64,000 nt of DNA, from assembly GCA_008828725.1 (NCBI GenBank), contig MEHQ01000815.1, positions 171,760-235,759 on the forward strand. Reading direction: 5' to 3'. Source of the DNA: Saccharina japonica. Lineage: Eukaryota; Sar; Phaeophyceae; Laminariales; Laminariaceae. The notes under the pieces are model-generated. The model did no database searches. It was not told the DNA's origin and saw nothing but the letters and a program-made list of their open reading frames with translations. Position numbers and translations under genes: made by a program. Below are positions 11,600 through 23,600 of the stretch, in pieces (positions within the stretch are counted from its first letter, which is position 1; each line of letters starts with the position of its first letter).

Positions 11600-13480
11600 T
11601 CCATACTATCCCCAGTCAAATGCTTGCTTCTGTCCGACGTGTAAGGCCCCGAATATATTGCCATCGCAAAAGCTCGCCCTTCCTTTTTGCACGCTACAGT
11701 TGCAGCAAATCAAGCAACGGCGCTAGAAACATGCAAGTCTGCAGGCAGCAACCTACCGGGGACAATGAAGAATGGGAGAATAACGTTTCTTTGTAGAAGA
11801 AGCAAATATATAGCCCCCAGTCATCTACTACCACCGTTGTACGCAAAAGGCTACCCCGTCTCCACGCCCTTGTACCAACTCGTTGGAGCACATACATGAA
11901 AGTACGGCTCTTTTCTCACAAAAATAACTACGGCGGCACTAGAAACAGGCCGTTCAACCATCATTCACCAGGTAAATGCGAAAAGGAACTAAGTGTGATG
12001 GTTCCTTCTTAGATGAAGCAGATACTATTGGGTCAGGCAAACACCCCCGCGATGAAAACAAGGCTGCGTTATTCTCATTGTAACCACGCGAACCCGTCTC
12101 CTCGCCCTTGCACGCTCAACTTTAATAAACCAAACTAAAGTGAGTGCTATTAACAGGTGTTTCGGCAGACATTGACCGGGAACATGGACGAAGGGAAGAA
12201 CGATGCTTCCTTCGAGTAGTTGAAGAGCATACATATCTCCACACAACCACTACCGTTTGACGGACACGGTGACCCCGTGCCCCCGACCTTGTACGTACTT
12301 GTTGTAGCACAAAACTACCGCGGCAATAAAAACAGGTAATTCGACCATCATTCGCCAGGTAAATGCGAGAAGGATCGGGTGATGGTTCCTCCCAACGTAC
12401 ATGAATCAAACACAATGTGTCAGGCGAATTACGCGGCGATGAAAACAAGGCCGCGTTACTCTTCGGTCAACCACGCTCACCCGTCGTTTCGCCCTTACAT
12501 GCTCTTCTTGCAACCAACCAAACTACAGCGCTAGAAACCGGTGAGTCGGCAAACAATAGCCGTAAAGATAGAAGAAGGAACTAATGGTGCTTCTTTCAAA
12601 GATGTTCCACATCCAGATTCCCAGTCAACTACCAACGATTGGCGTAAACGACCGGACTGGTGCTACGGTAGGGGGGTCAGTTTTAGGTGCTTGTTTTTCA
12701 CCTGCGACTCCGTCTCACCGCTCTTGTACGCACTTGTTGCAGCATCTAAAACGAATGCTCTTTTCCCACACATAACACTAAGGCGGCACTAAAAACAGGA
12801 GATCCGACCATCATTCACCAGGTAAATGCGAGAAGGGTAGGGTACAGTTTCCTCGCAACGTACGCGAAGCAGATACCACGGGTCAGGCGATTTCCCGGTT
12901 ATGACCACAAGGTAGCGTCACTCTCCTGCCAACCGCGCTCACCCGTCGTCTTGCTCTTGCATGCTTTTCTGTCAACAAATCAAACTACAGCGCTAGAAAC
13001 AGGTTAGTCGGCAGACCTTGACCATGATTATTGGAGAAGGGAAACATAGCGCGTCCTTCAGAGATAGTCCATATACAGACTCCCAGGCAACTACAAACGT
13101 TTGGCGTAAACGCCGACACCGTCTCCCCGGCCTTGTACGCACTTGTTGCAGCACCTAAAGCTGCTGCTCTTTTCCCACTCATAAAACTAAGGCGGCACTA
13201 AAAACAGGCAATTCGATCATCCTTCACCCTGTACATGCGAGAAGGATAGGGTGATGACTCCTTCCAACGTACACGACGCAGATTCTCTGGGTCGGGCATA
13301 TACGTCTGTGCTACAAACAAGACCACGTTTACTTTACTGCCAACCGCGCGAACCCGCCATCTCGCCCTTGCATGCTCTTCTTTCGACAAATTAAACTACA
13401 GAGCTACAAACGGGCGAGTCGGCAAACATTGACTGGGAATATAAGAGAAGGGAAGGATGATGCTCGTATTTTTATTATAG
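11600..13480. repeat. Dimeric ~420-bp satellite, copy A
   Basis: Recurring landmarks (CGCCCTTGCAYGCT, then AAACTACAGCGCTAGAAAC) start at about 11,670, 12,098, 12,490, 12,950 and 13,365. Within each unit a related half carries CTTGTACGCACTTGTTGCAG and then GGCGGCACTAAAAACAGG. So ~210-bp monomers of two types alternate. No coding frame persists across units. Confidence 0.8.
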
Positions 13481-13699
13481 CAGTAATCAAGCGTCTTGGT
13501 CAAAGATGGAGGTCAGACTTAACGGTTAATGTCAAGAAGAACAGTTTAGAGTGCCCCGACGGAATGACTGTGATGCTACTGTTGTGTATCGTAATAGGGA
13601 TATGTGTACGCATTTCTGGTCACACGCAGTCAACAGTAATAATACCATATACTGGTACGTATCAATAGTATGCAACGCACAGCAGTAGCACTGTAGTAG

Positions 13700-14060
13700 T
13701 ACATACCGGTCGCCCCGGTAATCTAGTAGTAGTGGCCAGCTTCAAAAACATGCTACTACTTAGCTAGCATTGATTGGTACCCGAGTTCAAATACCATCGT
13801 GGTGAGATTTTGTATTTTGTTTTGCCAAAATAAACAGCAACAAATTAATTGCTGAGCGCGCCTTCGTAGAGTGGGTAGTAGGCGGAATTCGACTCGAGTC
13901 GACGAGGGAAGAAAGTGCTGAAATCCTCTCGCGATAAACGTGCAAGGCATGTACCGTAGTAGTGGGGAGGGGGGGGACGAACCTACTTACAGTAGTGACC
14001 CGGGATCTGAGTTACGACTAAAGAGGGAGAGAGAAAAAGAGGGCGAAGATAATACATGGC
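13700..14060 (+). repeat. SINE-like repeat, copy A
   Basis: Same family as 21,560-21,890, with B-box variant GAGTTCAAATACC at 13,780 and the ending GATCTGAGTTACGACTAAAG. Confidence 0.55.
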
Positions 14061-14581
14061 TAAAAAAAGAAGAAAAAGCACGCATATTTCAATAGTATAA
14101 CGGCGCACTACACAACTGTTTTTATCCACCATGATACATGTGTACGTGGGCGCGTACAACTTCCACCAATAATAGCAGCAGAGCAGCAGGCGCTGTACGT
14201 ACGAGAACGCACCTACCTACCAGTGTTGTACCTGGTATATTACGGGGTATGCACAAACATGTTACGAAAAAGTAATGCCTAACAGGGTTCGGTGTGTTGA
14301 ACTGCATTGCATCTTTCTATCTATCTATATATATATATATGATGGGGTATTGTATTAAACAAATAGTTGGGGTAATCGTATCCCAAGGTGTACTTACTTG
14401 TAGTGTGGGCAACGTGAGGAATCCTAAACCCTTGTCTTACAGTATAATATGTGGGATATTATGTCATGCTAGCAAGGATATTCACCAGGTGGACGATCCG
14501 CGGGCAGACACCCCGCCCTTATATTACTTGTGTGGTATGTGCGTAGTACGTATTTTATGAGCCACCAGTGGCAATATACAT

Positions 14582-16265
14582 ATTAATATATACGAAATAT
14601 ATATACTGGTGTTCCGACCAGAGTTATTGTATATGCATAGCGCGGTACAAGTACGAGTATACTGTAGACGAACAGTTGCTTGTGTACCACGTAGGTAGAT
14701 AGGAGCGATATAAAAGTGGTGACGGGGTAGTATTCGCATTTTGGATTATGTTATAATAACACGTGTTAATTAGACTAGGGGGATAACATATGGCAAGATA
14801 GAGTGGTGTGGCTAGCGCTGGGCACCGGATAACAAAAAAACGGCTAAACACTGTTTTGGAAACCCTTCAGGCGTTTGCGATTAATAGGTTTTCAAAACAA
14901 AATAGAGTTTTATTCTATTTATTTTTGTCTATTTTAGGGCACCCACGTCACTACAGCAATACACTAACACGGTCCTGCAGAAGGAACAAGGTGCACACAA
15001 AAATGACCAGCGCGAAAGTTGAGCAAACAAGGTATCCGTTATAATGAAAATATCCAGATACATGCACTTGAGAGTACACAACAAAGTGCAAATCAAGGGA
15101 ATCGAATAATAACCCGTGGTTTTCAATGTTTTGGAGCCTGCCAAACAAAAACCGGTTAAACCGTTTATTTTTAATTCGATAAAAAATGCCTGCTATCCAG
15201 TTTTAGGTTTTTCGGATATATATATGCCATCCGGTGCCCACCTCTAGTGATGACACAGTATGGCATGCGATCGCTTATGGGTCTTATGGTTCGGTGAGGA
15301 GGCGAGCCTGGGGGAGGAAGGCCCCCTTTTGGACACTTCTCTTTTCCCCCTCCTCCTCGCATCATCCTCACCAGAGCACGTAACAATAATTGACGTTTGT
15401 TACGTCATCTGTACGCGCCGATGATTAATATATACGAAATATATATACTGGTGTTCCGACCAGAGTTATTGTATATGCATAGCGCGGTACAAGTACGAGT
15501 ATACTGTAGACGAACAGTTGCTTGTGTACCACGTAGGTAGATAGGAGCGATATAAAAGTGGTGACGGGGTAGTATGCGCATTTTGGATTATGTTATAATA
15601 ACACGTGTTAATTAGACTAGGGGGATAACATATGGCAAGATAGAGTGGTGTGGCTAGCGCTGGGCACCGGATAACAAAAAAACGGCTAAACACTGTTTTG
15701 GAAACCCTTCAGGCGTTTGCGATTAATAGGTTTTCAAAACAAAATAGAGTTTTATTCTATTTATTTTTGTCTATTTTAGGGCACCCACGTCACTACAGCA
15801 ATACACTAACACGGTCCTGCAGAAGGAACAAGGTGCACACAAAAATGACCAGCGCGAAAGTTGAGCAAACATGGTATCCGTTATAATGAAAATATCCAGA
15901 TACATGCACTTGAGAGTACACAACAAAGTGCAAATCAAGGGAATCGAATAATAACCCGTGGTTTTCAATGTTTTGGAGGCTGCCAAACAAAAACCGGTTA
16001 AACCGTTTATTTTTAATTCGATAAAAAATGCCTGCTATCCAGTTTTAGGTTTTTCGGATATATATATGCCATCCGGTGCCCACCTCTAGTGATGACACAG
16101 TATGGCATGCGATCGCTTATGGCTCTTATGGTTCGGTGAGGAGGCGAGCCTGGGGGAGGAAGGCCCCCTTTTGGACACTTCTCTTTTCCCCCTCCTCCTC
16201 GCATCATCCTCACCAGAGCAGGTAACAATGATTGACGTTTGTTACGTCATCTGTACGCGCCGATG
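14582..16265. repeat. 842-bp tandem duplication, only in copy A
   Basis: Units 14,582-15,423 and 15,424-16,265 are almost identical. Copy B has a single unit at about 59,402-60,247. The duplication is therefore younger than the segmental duplication, or was lost in B. Confidence 0.9.
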
Positions 16266-16573
16266 GCTAGACCGGGCATATTCCGTCTACTTTTCGATTC
16301 TAACCCACGCACCGAGTTTTGCGATTACCACACGCACTTTCTTTCACTCTTCTTCTCTCCTCCTCCTCCTCCTCCTGTCCTCTTGGGCGAGACCGATAAT
16401 CAAAACCCTGCCTTGAGCGCCATTCCTATTTCTATATGAGTTTCTGAGAGCTGAAGCTCGAGCAACAACCAGTCGATTTGACACCGGCTGAACGGCGTAC
16501 CTCTGCGGCGGGATGTCTGGTCTAAACCTCAGGAGCCGCGCACACACGCCAATGACTGAGATCCCCATAATAG

Positions 16574-17203
16574 TGTTAGCGGGTATGACCGCATGTGACA
16601 GTGTGGTGGACGTGCTAGTCCAGAGGCTTGGCGCGAGCCGCTGTGAGGCGTGCTCGTCAGCTTCACTCAGAAGAAACGTATGATGTTGTTGAAAAGGTGG
16701 CGCTCTCTGGGCCAAGGTGAAAGAAGACAGAATAGATCAGACAGAGCTGAGAACATTGGTTGTGGGCTTGATGGGCGCAATCAGCGTCGACGCGCTCGGC
16801 TCTACGGCTAGATGTACTGTATCGGGTAGTTGTACTGACTGACTCGCAGAAACGTTCCTTGGATGCTTGCTCGTGACCGTCCACGTACTACGTACTGTTC
16901 TCAAGAACGCTACGCTTCCAGGCGTTCAAGCGTCGCACAGATTCTAGATGCCCCGCGTATTTTGTTAGTTTGTTAATATTCGTATTTCGCCGCATATCCA
17001 TGGCTGTACTGATACCAAGTACTTTTGTACGTACATAACTGAGTACATCCTTACTTCGATAGGACTCCATGCTACTGAGTTAGATAGATAGGCTGATACA
17101 TACACCTACTATTATACCTGCTACTATAGTACGACATTGCTGCCGATCAGCGACTCAGTAGGCTACTGGTGACTGCTGCTGTAGCATAGTATCTACATCA
17201 ACA
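16574..17203 (-). repeat. 3' LTR of element A
   Basis: 630 bp, bounded by TG and CA, and aligned end to end with 19,975-20,606 with scattered substitutions. The junction on the internal side is CGACCC in plus sense, so the polypurine tract (GAAGGG) is weak. Confidence 0.82.
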
Positions 17204-18426
17204 CGACCCTTCGATCGAGGTAGCAAATAATAATGAATGTTAGCCATCGAAACTAGTTACTCAGCCAACTTGGTCTAACGTAACGTGCTCGTGCTGGATA
17301 CTTAAGGCACCTAACGTCATGTATATACGGTAGCATGCTTACCATAATGTTATCTCGACAATTCCCACTGTTTCTACTCCGTGTACTTTACTTGCCTGCA
17401 TATTTTTCGTGTGGTATCCGTTGATACGTCCAACAAAGGTTACCTTACTCCTTTGCCGCGCCCCAACAACATCAACCGTTCCTGCTTTGCTTACGACGGG
17501 TGATCAGTCCTTCTACAGCTAACGCAATACCTACTACGCGTAACCTAGCAACGTAAAGGCATAATGTTATAACAGGTTTGAACCAAGGGCGAGCGTACAA
17601 ACCGTACACAATCACAGACAGACCTTGGGACCCACACAGTTCTCACAATACATATGCCAGACAGGCAAACTCGATACGATAATACTCCGTACGCTTATTA
17701 CTACAACAACGTTATCGGCCGAATGTTTTACTTTTGAAAGGATATCAGTCGAACACCAGTCCTAGCCATCACACGTTTGCTTCTGAAACACATTCCATAC
17801 TACCATGGTATTATACTTCCCAAAGGGTGGATGAACAGTTGAAAACAGGTTTGTGTTAGAGAGAGGCGAAATGTACAATACAATACTGCAAAACTCCGCA
17901 ACTGCATCTCAAGAATAATCAATATTTCAAGGACCAGTTCGTTGACCAAGAAACATAGCTACTAGCAGGCTACCACATTTCTGTCCGCCCCGTACAAAGA
18001 AGACGTGTGGCACTGCTACTCAACAAATCTTGCTACCAAGCTGGTGCGACCCCAGGCGAAGTAGATGTCCTCCTCCCGATGGTCCAGATGGTGATGGAGC
18101 AGCGGCCCCAGGAACGATGTCCCAGCAGCCCCAACCCATGATGATGCGGTAATCCCAGAAAACGTTCTCCCCCGATGATCCATAATATGTTATGCTGTGG
18201 ACCGATCCCGAACGACGTCTCTCCGGCGACCCCACGATAATTATGTGGCGGTGCCGGAAACTACGTCCCGGTCAATACCACGATGTGGGACCCCGGGCGA
18301 TGCGATGCTCCAGCGGTCCACGACGATGCTGATGATAATAATGACTATGGCGACCCCAGTCATTGATGATGATGCTACAGCGATCCCAGTCAATGATGGT
18401 CCTTGCTGCGGGGGATAAAGCGCCTC
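17204..18426. other. Non-coding interior of element A (counterpart 61,186-62,408)
   Basis: About 1.2 kb between gag and 3' LTR. No pol-like open frame on either strand. It contains several dispersed GATGATG-type runs near 18,060-18,400. The near-identical counterpart in copy B shows that it belongs to the element. Confidence 0.6.
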
Positions 18427-18702
18427 TTACAACTGGAAGCCGACGTCGAAGTTGTCGTCGAAGTTGATGGCCAGCCTGTCGTCGTTCTCAGAGGGAAGGA
18501 AGTGCGCGCCGAAGACAGCAGCAAAAACAAAACCACCGTCCTTCAGGCGTGACGCTCCCTGGTTGTAGCAGTCTGCGTCGTTGTGCGAAGTGGTCTTGTG
18601 AAGCGAGCACAACTTCTTCGTAGTGTCCCTTGCCGACCCTCCAGACTTCGTGCTCTTCCCCGTAGAACCGTTGTTCTGCTTGTCGTTGGTCTTGTCGGGC
18701 AT
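18427..18702 (-). pseudogene. C-terminal Gag fragment with Cys/His finger, element A
   Basis: Counterpart of 62,409-62,684, with KKLCSLHKTTSHNDADCY (Leu for Trp). It is separated from the main gag body by stops and a frame change, so it is probably relic coding sequence. Confidence 0.6.
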
Positions 18703-18763
18703 GACACAACCGCTTTTGTAGTCCCTTTATTGACCGCAGTTGTGGAAGTTGATGATGTTGGGT

Positions 18764-19640
18764 TCAGCTGCGGACTCCACCGACATGGTCACGCCACGTC
18801 CCGCGATCCCCCGCCCTTGCCCTTGTTGCGCGACAGGTCATCCGGGTAAAGATGGCGCTTAGTGCCTGGATGTTCGGTAGGTGAAATTCAGGGTCCTTGT
18901 AGGTGGACAGCTTGATGTCCCTGTACTTGTCCGGGAGGCCTTGCACCATGATGTCCTTAAAGTGCCCCTTAGTGACGGGTTCTTTCACCGTCGCCAGCCG
19001 ACTGAACAGACGTTTGGCCTGTTGTATGTAGTGGTCCGGATCTTCATCCGGTTCCATAGTTGTGGCCGCGAGCGCCACCTGCAATGCGCGAATGGTTTCG
19101 TTAGTATATGTAGTGGTCCGGATCTTCATCCGGTTCCATAGTTGTGGCCGCGAGCGCCACCTGCAATGCGCGAATGGTTTCGTTAGTGACCCTGAGATAC
19201 TTGTCCCCCAGTTCCTTAATCGACCTCTGGCCATCTCCACGAGTCCTGCGTTCGTCGTATGCGTGGATAGCCACCAAGCGACCCGCCGCCTTGTCCGTGA
19301 CTAGGTACAAGATCGCGTAAAGATCCTGGTCGGCGCGGTCGAACACAGCCTGGCGCTGTTGAACGGCTCTTCCAGGAGTGTCTAGCAACCCGGTTGTGAA
19401 CAGCAGTGCAGGTGAAATAACCTCCCCCGTGTCTGCACCGTCCGTACCCTCATTTTTTGTTTCCTCTGTAGGCCCGGTCTGTCCTTCCATCACGGCAAAT
19501 GTGTCTGGGCGTTGCATACTGAGTATGAAGCCTGTCTTCTTATCCCACTCGCTGAAGTCCTCGGGTTTCTCTCCGTTAAACGGCTTGATATCCCTCATGA
19601 CGTTCATGAGGTTGCCGGTGATGGTGGTGGAGTCTCCCAT
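18764..19640 (-). pseudogene. gag: Broken gag, element A
   Basis: Same gene as 62,746-63,540. An 82-bp tandem duplication (19,027-19,108 and 19,109-19,190) shifts the frame. The N-terminal frame now ends at 19,101 just after DPDHYIY, and the rest continues in a different frame to 18,764. Element B has one copy of the 82-bp unit, so the break arose in copy A after the segmental duplication. Confidence 0.8.
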
Positions 19641-19960
19641 AGTCGCAGTCCGTCGTACATATGTAGAGGATGCCGTAGTACGACGCCTCCGAGAAGGAAT
19701 AGCAGGCCCCTGTAGAAGAACGAGTATGATACGTAACGGCGCAGCAGCTCCAGATGATGGGGATCCTGTCAGCTCTGCCGGAATGTTGACGTTGTTCTTC
19801 GTAGCAGCAGTTGGTCCCAGACAGATGACGATGATCTTCCTAGCGATGCGGAGTAACTCGCTGCTGTGTGTACGACGAGTATGTAGCAACTTGGACCTCA
19901 GGTGTAGTCGTTAGTTGACGTACCGGATGGGTCGCAGCTCTACGCGAAGCGCCAACACGT

Positions 19961-19974
19961 CGAGGCTCATAACC
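19961..19974 (-). promoter_or_regulatory. Primer-binding site of element A (tRNA-Met anticodon-arm type)
   Basis: Directly inside the 5' LTR the plus strand reads CGAGGCTCATAACC. This is the sequence expected for a Met-CAT tRNA anticodon stem and loop (CGAGG, CTCATAA, CC), so the element's strand is complementary to it. Drosophila copia is known to prime from a half tRNA-iMet cut in this region. The same type of priming here is inferred. Confidence 0.6.
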
Positions 19975-20606
19975 TGTTAGCGGGTATGACCGCATGTGAC
20001 AATGTGGTGGACGTGCTAGTCCAAAGGCTTGGCGGGAGCCGCTGTGAAGCGTGCTCGTCAGCTTCGATCAGAAGAATAGTGTTAAGTTGAAAAGATGGCG
20101 CTCTCTGGGCCAAGGTGAAAGAAGACAGAAAAAATCAGACAGAGCTGAGAAGATTGATTGTGGGCTAGGTGGGCGCAACCAGCCTCGACACGCTCGGCTC
20201 TACAGCTAGATGCACTCTATCGGGTAGTTGTACTGACCGACCCACAGCAACGTTCCTTGGATGTTTGCTCGTGACTGTTCCACGTACTACGTACTGTTCT
20301 CAAGAACGCCACGCTTCCAGACGTTCAAGCGTCGAAAAGGTTCTAGATGCCCCGCGTATTTTCTTAGTTTGTCCCTATTCGTATTTCGCCGCATATCCAT
20401 GGCTGTACGTACTGATACCAAGTACTTTCGTACGTACATAACTGAGTACACTCTTATATCAATAGCTCTCCATGCTACTGAGTTAGATAGATAGGCCGGT
20501 ACATACACCTACTATTATAACTGCTACTATAGTACGACATTGTTCCCGATCAGCGACTCAACAGGCTACTGGTAACTGCTGCTGTACCATAGTACCTACA
20601 TTAACA
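19975..20606 (-). repeat. 5' LTR of element A
   Basis: 632 bp, bounded by TG and CA. It differs from the partner LTR at several percent of positions by eye, so the insertion is old relative to the segmental duplication. Confidence 0.82.
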
Positions 20607-23600
20607 AATGGGGCATGTCTTATCACCCAATACGGCATATGGCTTACCGTGTGTTTTATCAATACTTTTGGTTGCAGCCCTATACTGCTGTAGGCCCTAT
20701 ATACATACTTATGATGCGTCGCTATGCCCAAGAAGGGTAATCTAACAACCATTATCGGTGTGAGGGCGTGTCTTGACTTCCTTTAAATAGCGTTGGAACG
20801 CTTGGAACGCTTGGAACAGAATGGTTCCACCACAAATATTTGCTGTTAGTTGGTTAACTAATTCGAACAGATTCCAAGCGTTCCCCCCTGTCCGAAGTTT
20901 TGAAAGAGGAAGAGGATGTGTCAATATAGCAATCCTAGTTTAAGAGGACCGAACGGCCCACTTGGAACGAGATTGACGGCAGTTGAGTGGTCCCGGAAGT
21001 GTTGAATTGCGGGGTCCCGCCGCAAAAGTCAGTTGGAGTCCGCCGCAAGAGCCAATTGGGGCCTTTTACGTTCGGGCCGTGCAAAGACTGCGCCAGTTCA
21101 CATCGGACACAAGCAGGTTGGAACATTGGAATGGAACCGATGACCACGAATAGTCTCGTTCCATTTCCACTCGCTCCAACGAGGTCAAAATAAAAGTGAA
21201 GACACGCCCCCAGCCTTGCCCGTGTATATGAGGTGCGTTTCTTGTTTTCGCGGGAGTTTTCCTCTAGAGGCCTTAAGGTTTGCGACACAAGACACGGCTG
21301 CACACGCCTTGGATAGATCACGATCAAATACTACTATAGATAAATCTATAGTTCATATCCCTGCCGTTAGAATATGTTAAGGGTATGCGTAGCACAGCTC
21401 CAATGCCAGGAAACGTACGCCAGTTTGGCTCTTACCCGTGCCATATGATGAGCTAGTTGTCTAGATCGCGCAGATAGATGAAGAACCAATTTTCCCTTTG
21501 TGACATACATATAATCCGTGCAATATATGCCCATTTCATTTTTGGTTAATAGAATCCGAACCAATGGTATAATACTTAGTAGTGGTACCTTCTACTAAGC
21601 GTTGGCTTCCGGGGTTCGAATCTCACGTGGGTCAGACGTTTGAGTTTTTTTGCAAAAATAAATAAAAAACGGAATCAACTGCTGAGAGCGCCTAGTACCG
21701 GGTGTGGGCGCAATTCGACGTGAGTCCACGGAGGAAGAAAGGGCCGAAGTATTTTCGCGACTAAAATGCAAGGCACGAACCGTAGTAGGGGAGGAGGAAG
21801 AAGAGCCTACTTTGTGACCCCGGACCTGAGTTACGATTAGGAGCGGAGAGAAAGGGCGGGCGAAGATACTGAATGGGATGGAAAAAAAACGGAATGATCG
21901 CCAGTACCTCATTTTGATTGTTAGTATTTCCTTCGTTAAAATCAAGTACGTAGTGAGTGATGAGAGAGAAATAAACCCCAAAATCTGGCATTGAACCAGC
22001 ACCATTCGACGAATTTTGAAAGATGAACCGACTTGCTGTGTTATTTGCAGTCCGGAGAGACACGCCTTGCCAGCAGATCGGAGGACGGTGGGCCGGCCAC
22101 AAAAGGGCCCGAATGACGCCAGCATTGAAGTAAGCGGAGCTCCATGATTGTTTTTGTGCTAGACTGTACAGGCCTTCTCTTTAGTCCAATCGGCCTGTGG
22201 GGCAAAATGCCGTCGGTGCATATTACACACACCCATTCTAGGCTGTTTAGTATTTATTCTGTAATTCTACTGGGAAAAACAAAACGGATCTGACTTTTTC
22301 GAGGAAAAACAGGTATTTCTCAAGATACGACCCCTGTTGTAGTAGTTGTGTTTTTCTTTCACCGAACACGTATGTCATCCTGAGACAAAGAGATACGGAT
22401 AAGCATTTACCTGGGTGCTGCGTGCTGTTTTTGTTTGGACATTTTAGGCTGCCCGAACCACTTCCCTGTTCATCGTAAAGTGGGAATATGTAATATTCAC
22501 ACATACGTATGTCCGATGTGTGCTCTGGGGACACATTCAAAACGCGTTTGATGTCATTGTATGTTTATTTCGATACGCCTCTCTATCCAGGTAGAGCTGG
22601 GTTGAAGTGCTCACTCTGCAAGTAAAATTATGCCGCTGTCCAAAAAGACCCCCCCCTTTCTCGACGCTCTGTACTTTCTAGGCCAAGACGAAATGAGGGC
22701 TGTACGACATACTCGTCTAGTACTCCGCTCCTTCCCCCCTCTCGTCCACGCCCTCTCTGTTGCTTTTTAGTGCTAACAGGCCCAGCCAACTGGACAGCCC
22801 TGTCTATTGCTGGGTAACTCCTTCCTTTTGACCCTTTTCGTCACTAGACCGACCCGAAGTGGAGACTTCTGTACGACATGTAACTATGTCTACTCCTCTT
22901 ATCATACCTTCGGACTCCTCTGCACTACTCTAGACCCAGCGAAGTTGGATGCTGCACTGTATAGCCGGCACATTCCTGCTTGCTTCGCCCCCTTCGTTTC
23001 GAACCTCTTAGCTGCCATTGTAGACAGACCCAAGATGTAGGGGCCTAACCCTAGTATCTATCCATTTCGTTTGTTATTATGTTACACTTGTACTGATTAC
23101 CTTCGAGGCGAATGATACCGAGTCGTCTGTAGCAAGTTACACTATTATTGTACAGCAGGCGCCCACCCCCCCCCGCTCCATACTCCGGAAAGCATAGTCT
23201 CCACTGATGAATTATCGTATTGTACAATACGTACTGTGGTGCCTAAACACGGAATCCCTGTCACATTCTAAGACATAGGAAAAAAACACCGTTCGACACA
23301 ATAACGCATCAAATCGCAGGAATCTAATGTTGACATGTTGATACGGAAGGGCAACTGTTACTCAGGAAACGATTCGCTTTCGAACCCCACTTAGGCAATC
23401 AGAGACTAACGTCTACCTCGAACCCATCAGCAGCTCCAAGCTATCAAGTTATTTTTTAATGGCCCTAATGTTACTTGGTATCGTGTAGAAGCCCAGCCTA
23501 TGCCGCACGGTGTTGTAAAGGCCCAGGATGACAACCGGGAACACTGTTTCGCCCGTGCGTAGGTGACACATTATACCGCTAGCCTGCGTTCGACTACGCA

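Larger units (their letters stand above)
1..20100. repeat. Segmental duplication, copy A
   Basis: Collinear with copy B. Matching blocks: 1-1,000 with 36,370-37,560; 1,130-1,740 with 39,060-39,720; 1,760-2,480 with 39,725-40,740 (interrupted); 2,770-3,350 with 42,062-42,600; 3,350-10,150 with 43,130-50,000; 10,840-11,560 with 50,273-51,005; 12,005-14,050 with 54,723-57,000; 14,560-20,100 with 59,390-64,000. Identity is very high from 3.4 to 10.1 kb and from 14.6 kb on, and clearly lower in the first 3.3 kb. Confidence 0.92.
16574..20606 (-). mobile_element. Gag-only LTR retrotransposon (TR-GAG-like), copy A
   Basis: Two direct 630/632-bp LTRs (TGTTAG...ACA) flank a 2.77 kb interior that carries only a Copia-type gag on the minus strand. 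I found no protease, integrase, reverse transcriptase or RNase H. Flanks read AATAG and AATGG, a possible degraded 5-bp target duplication. The ~1.2 kb between gag and the 3' LTR is non-coding. An autonomous Copia relative elsewhere would have to supply Pol. Confidence 0.82.
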
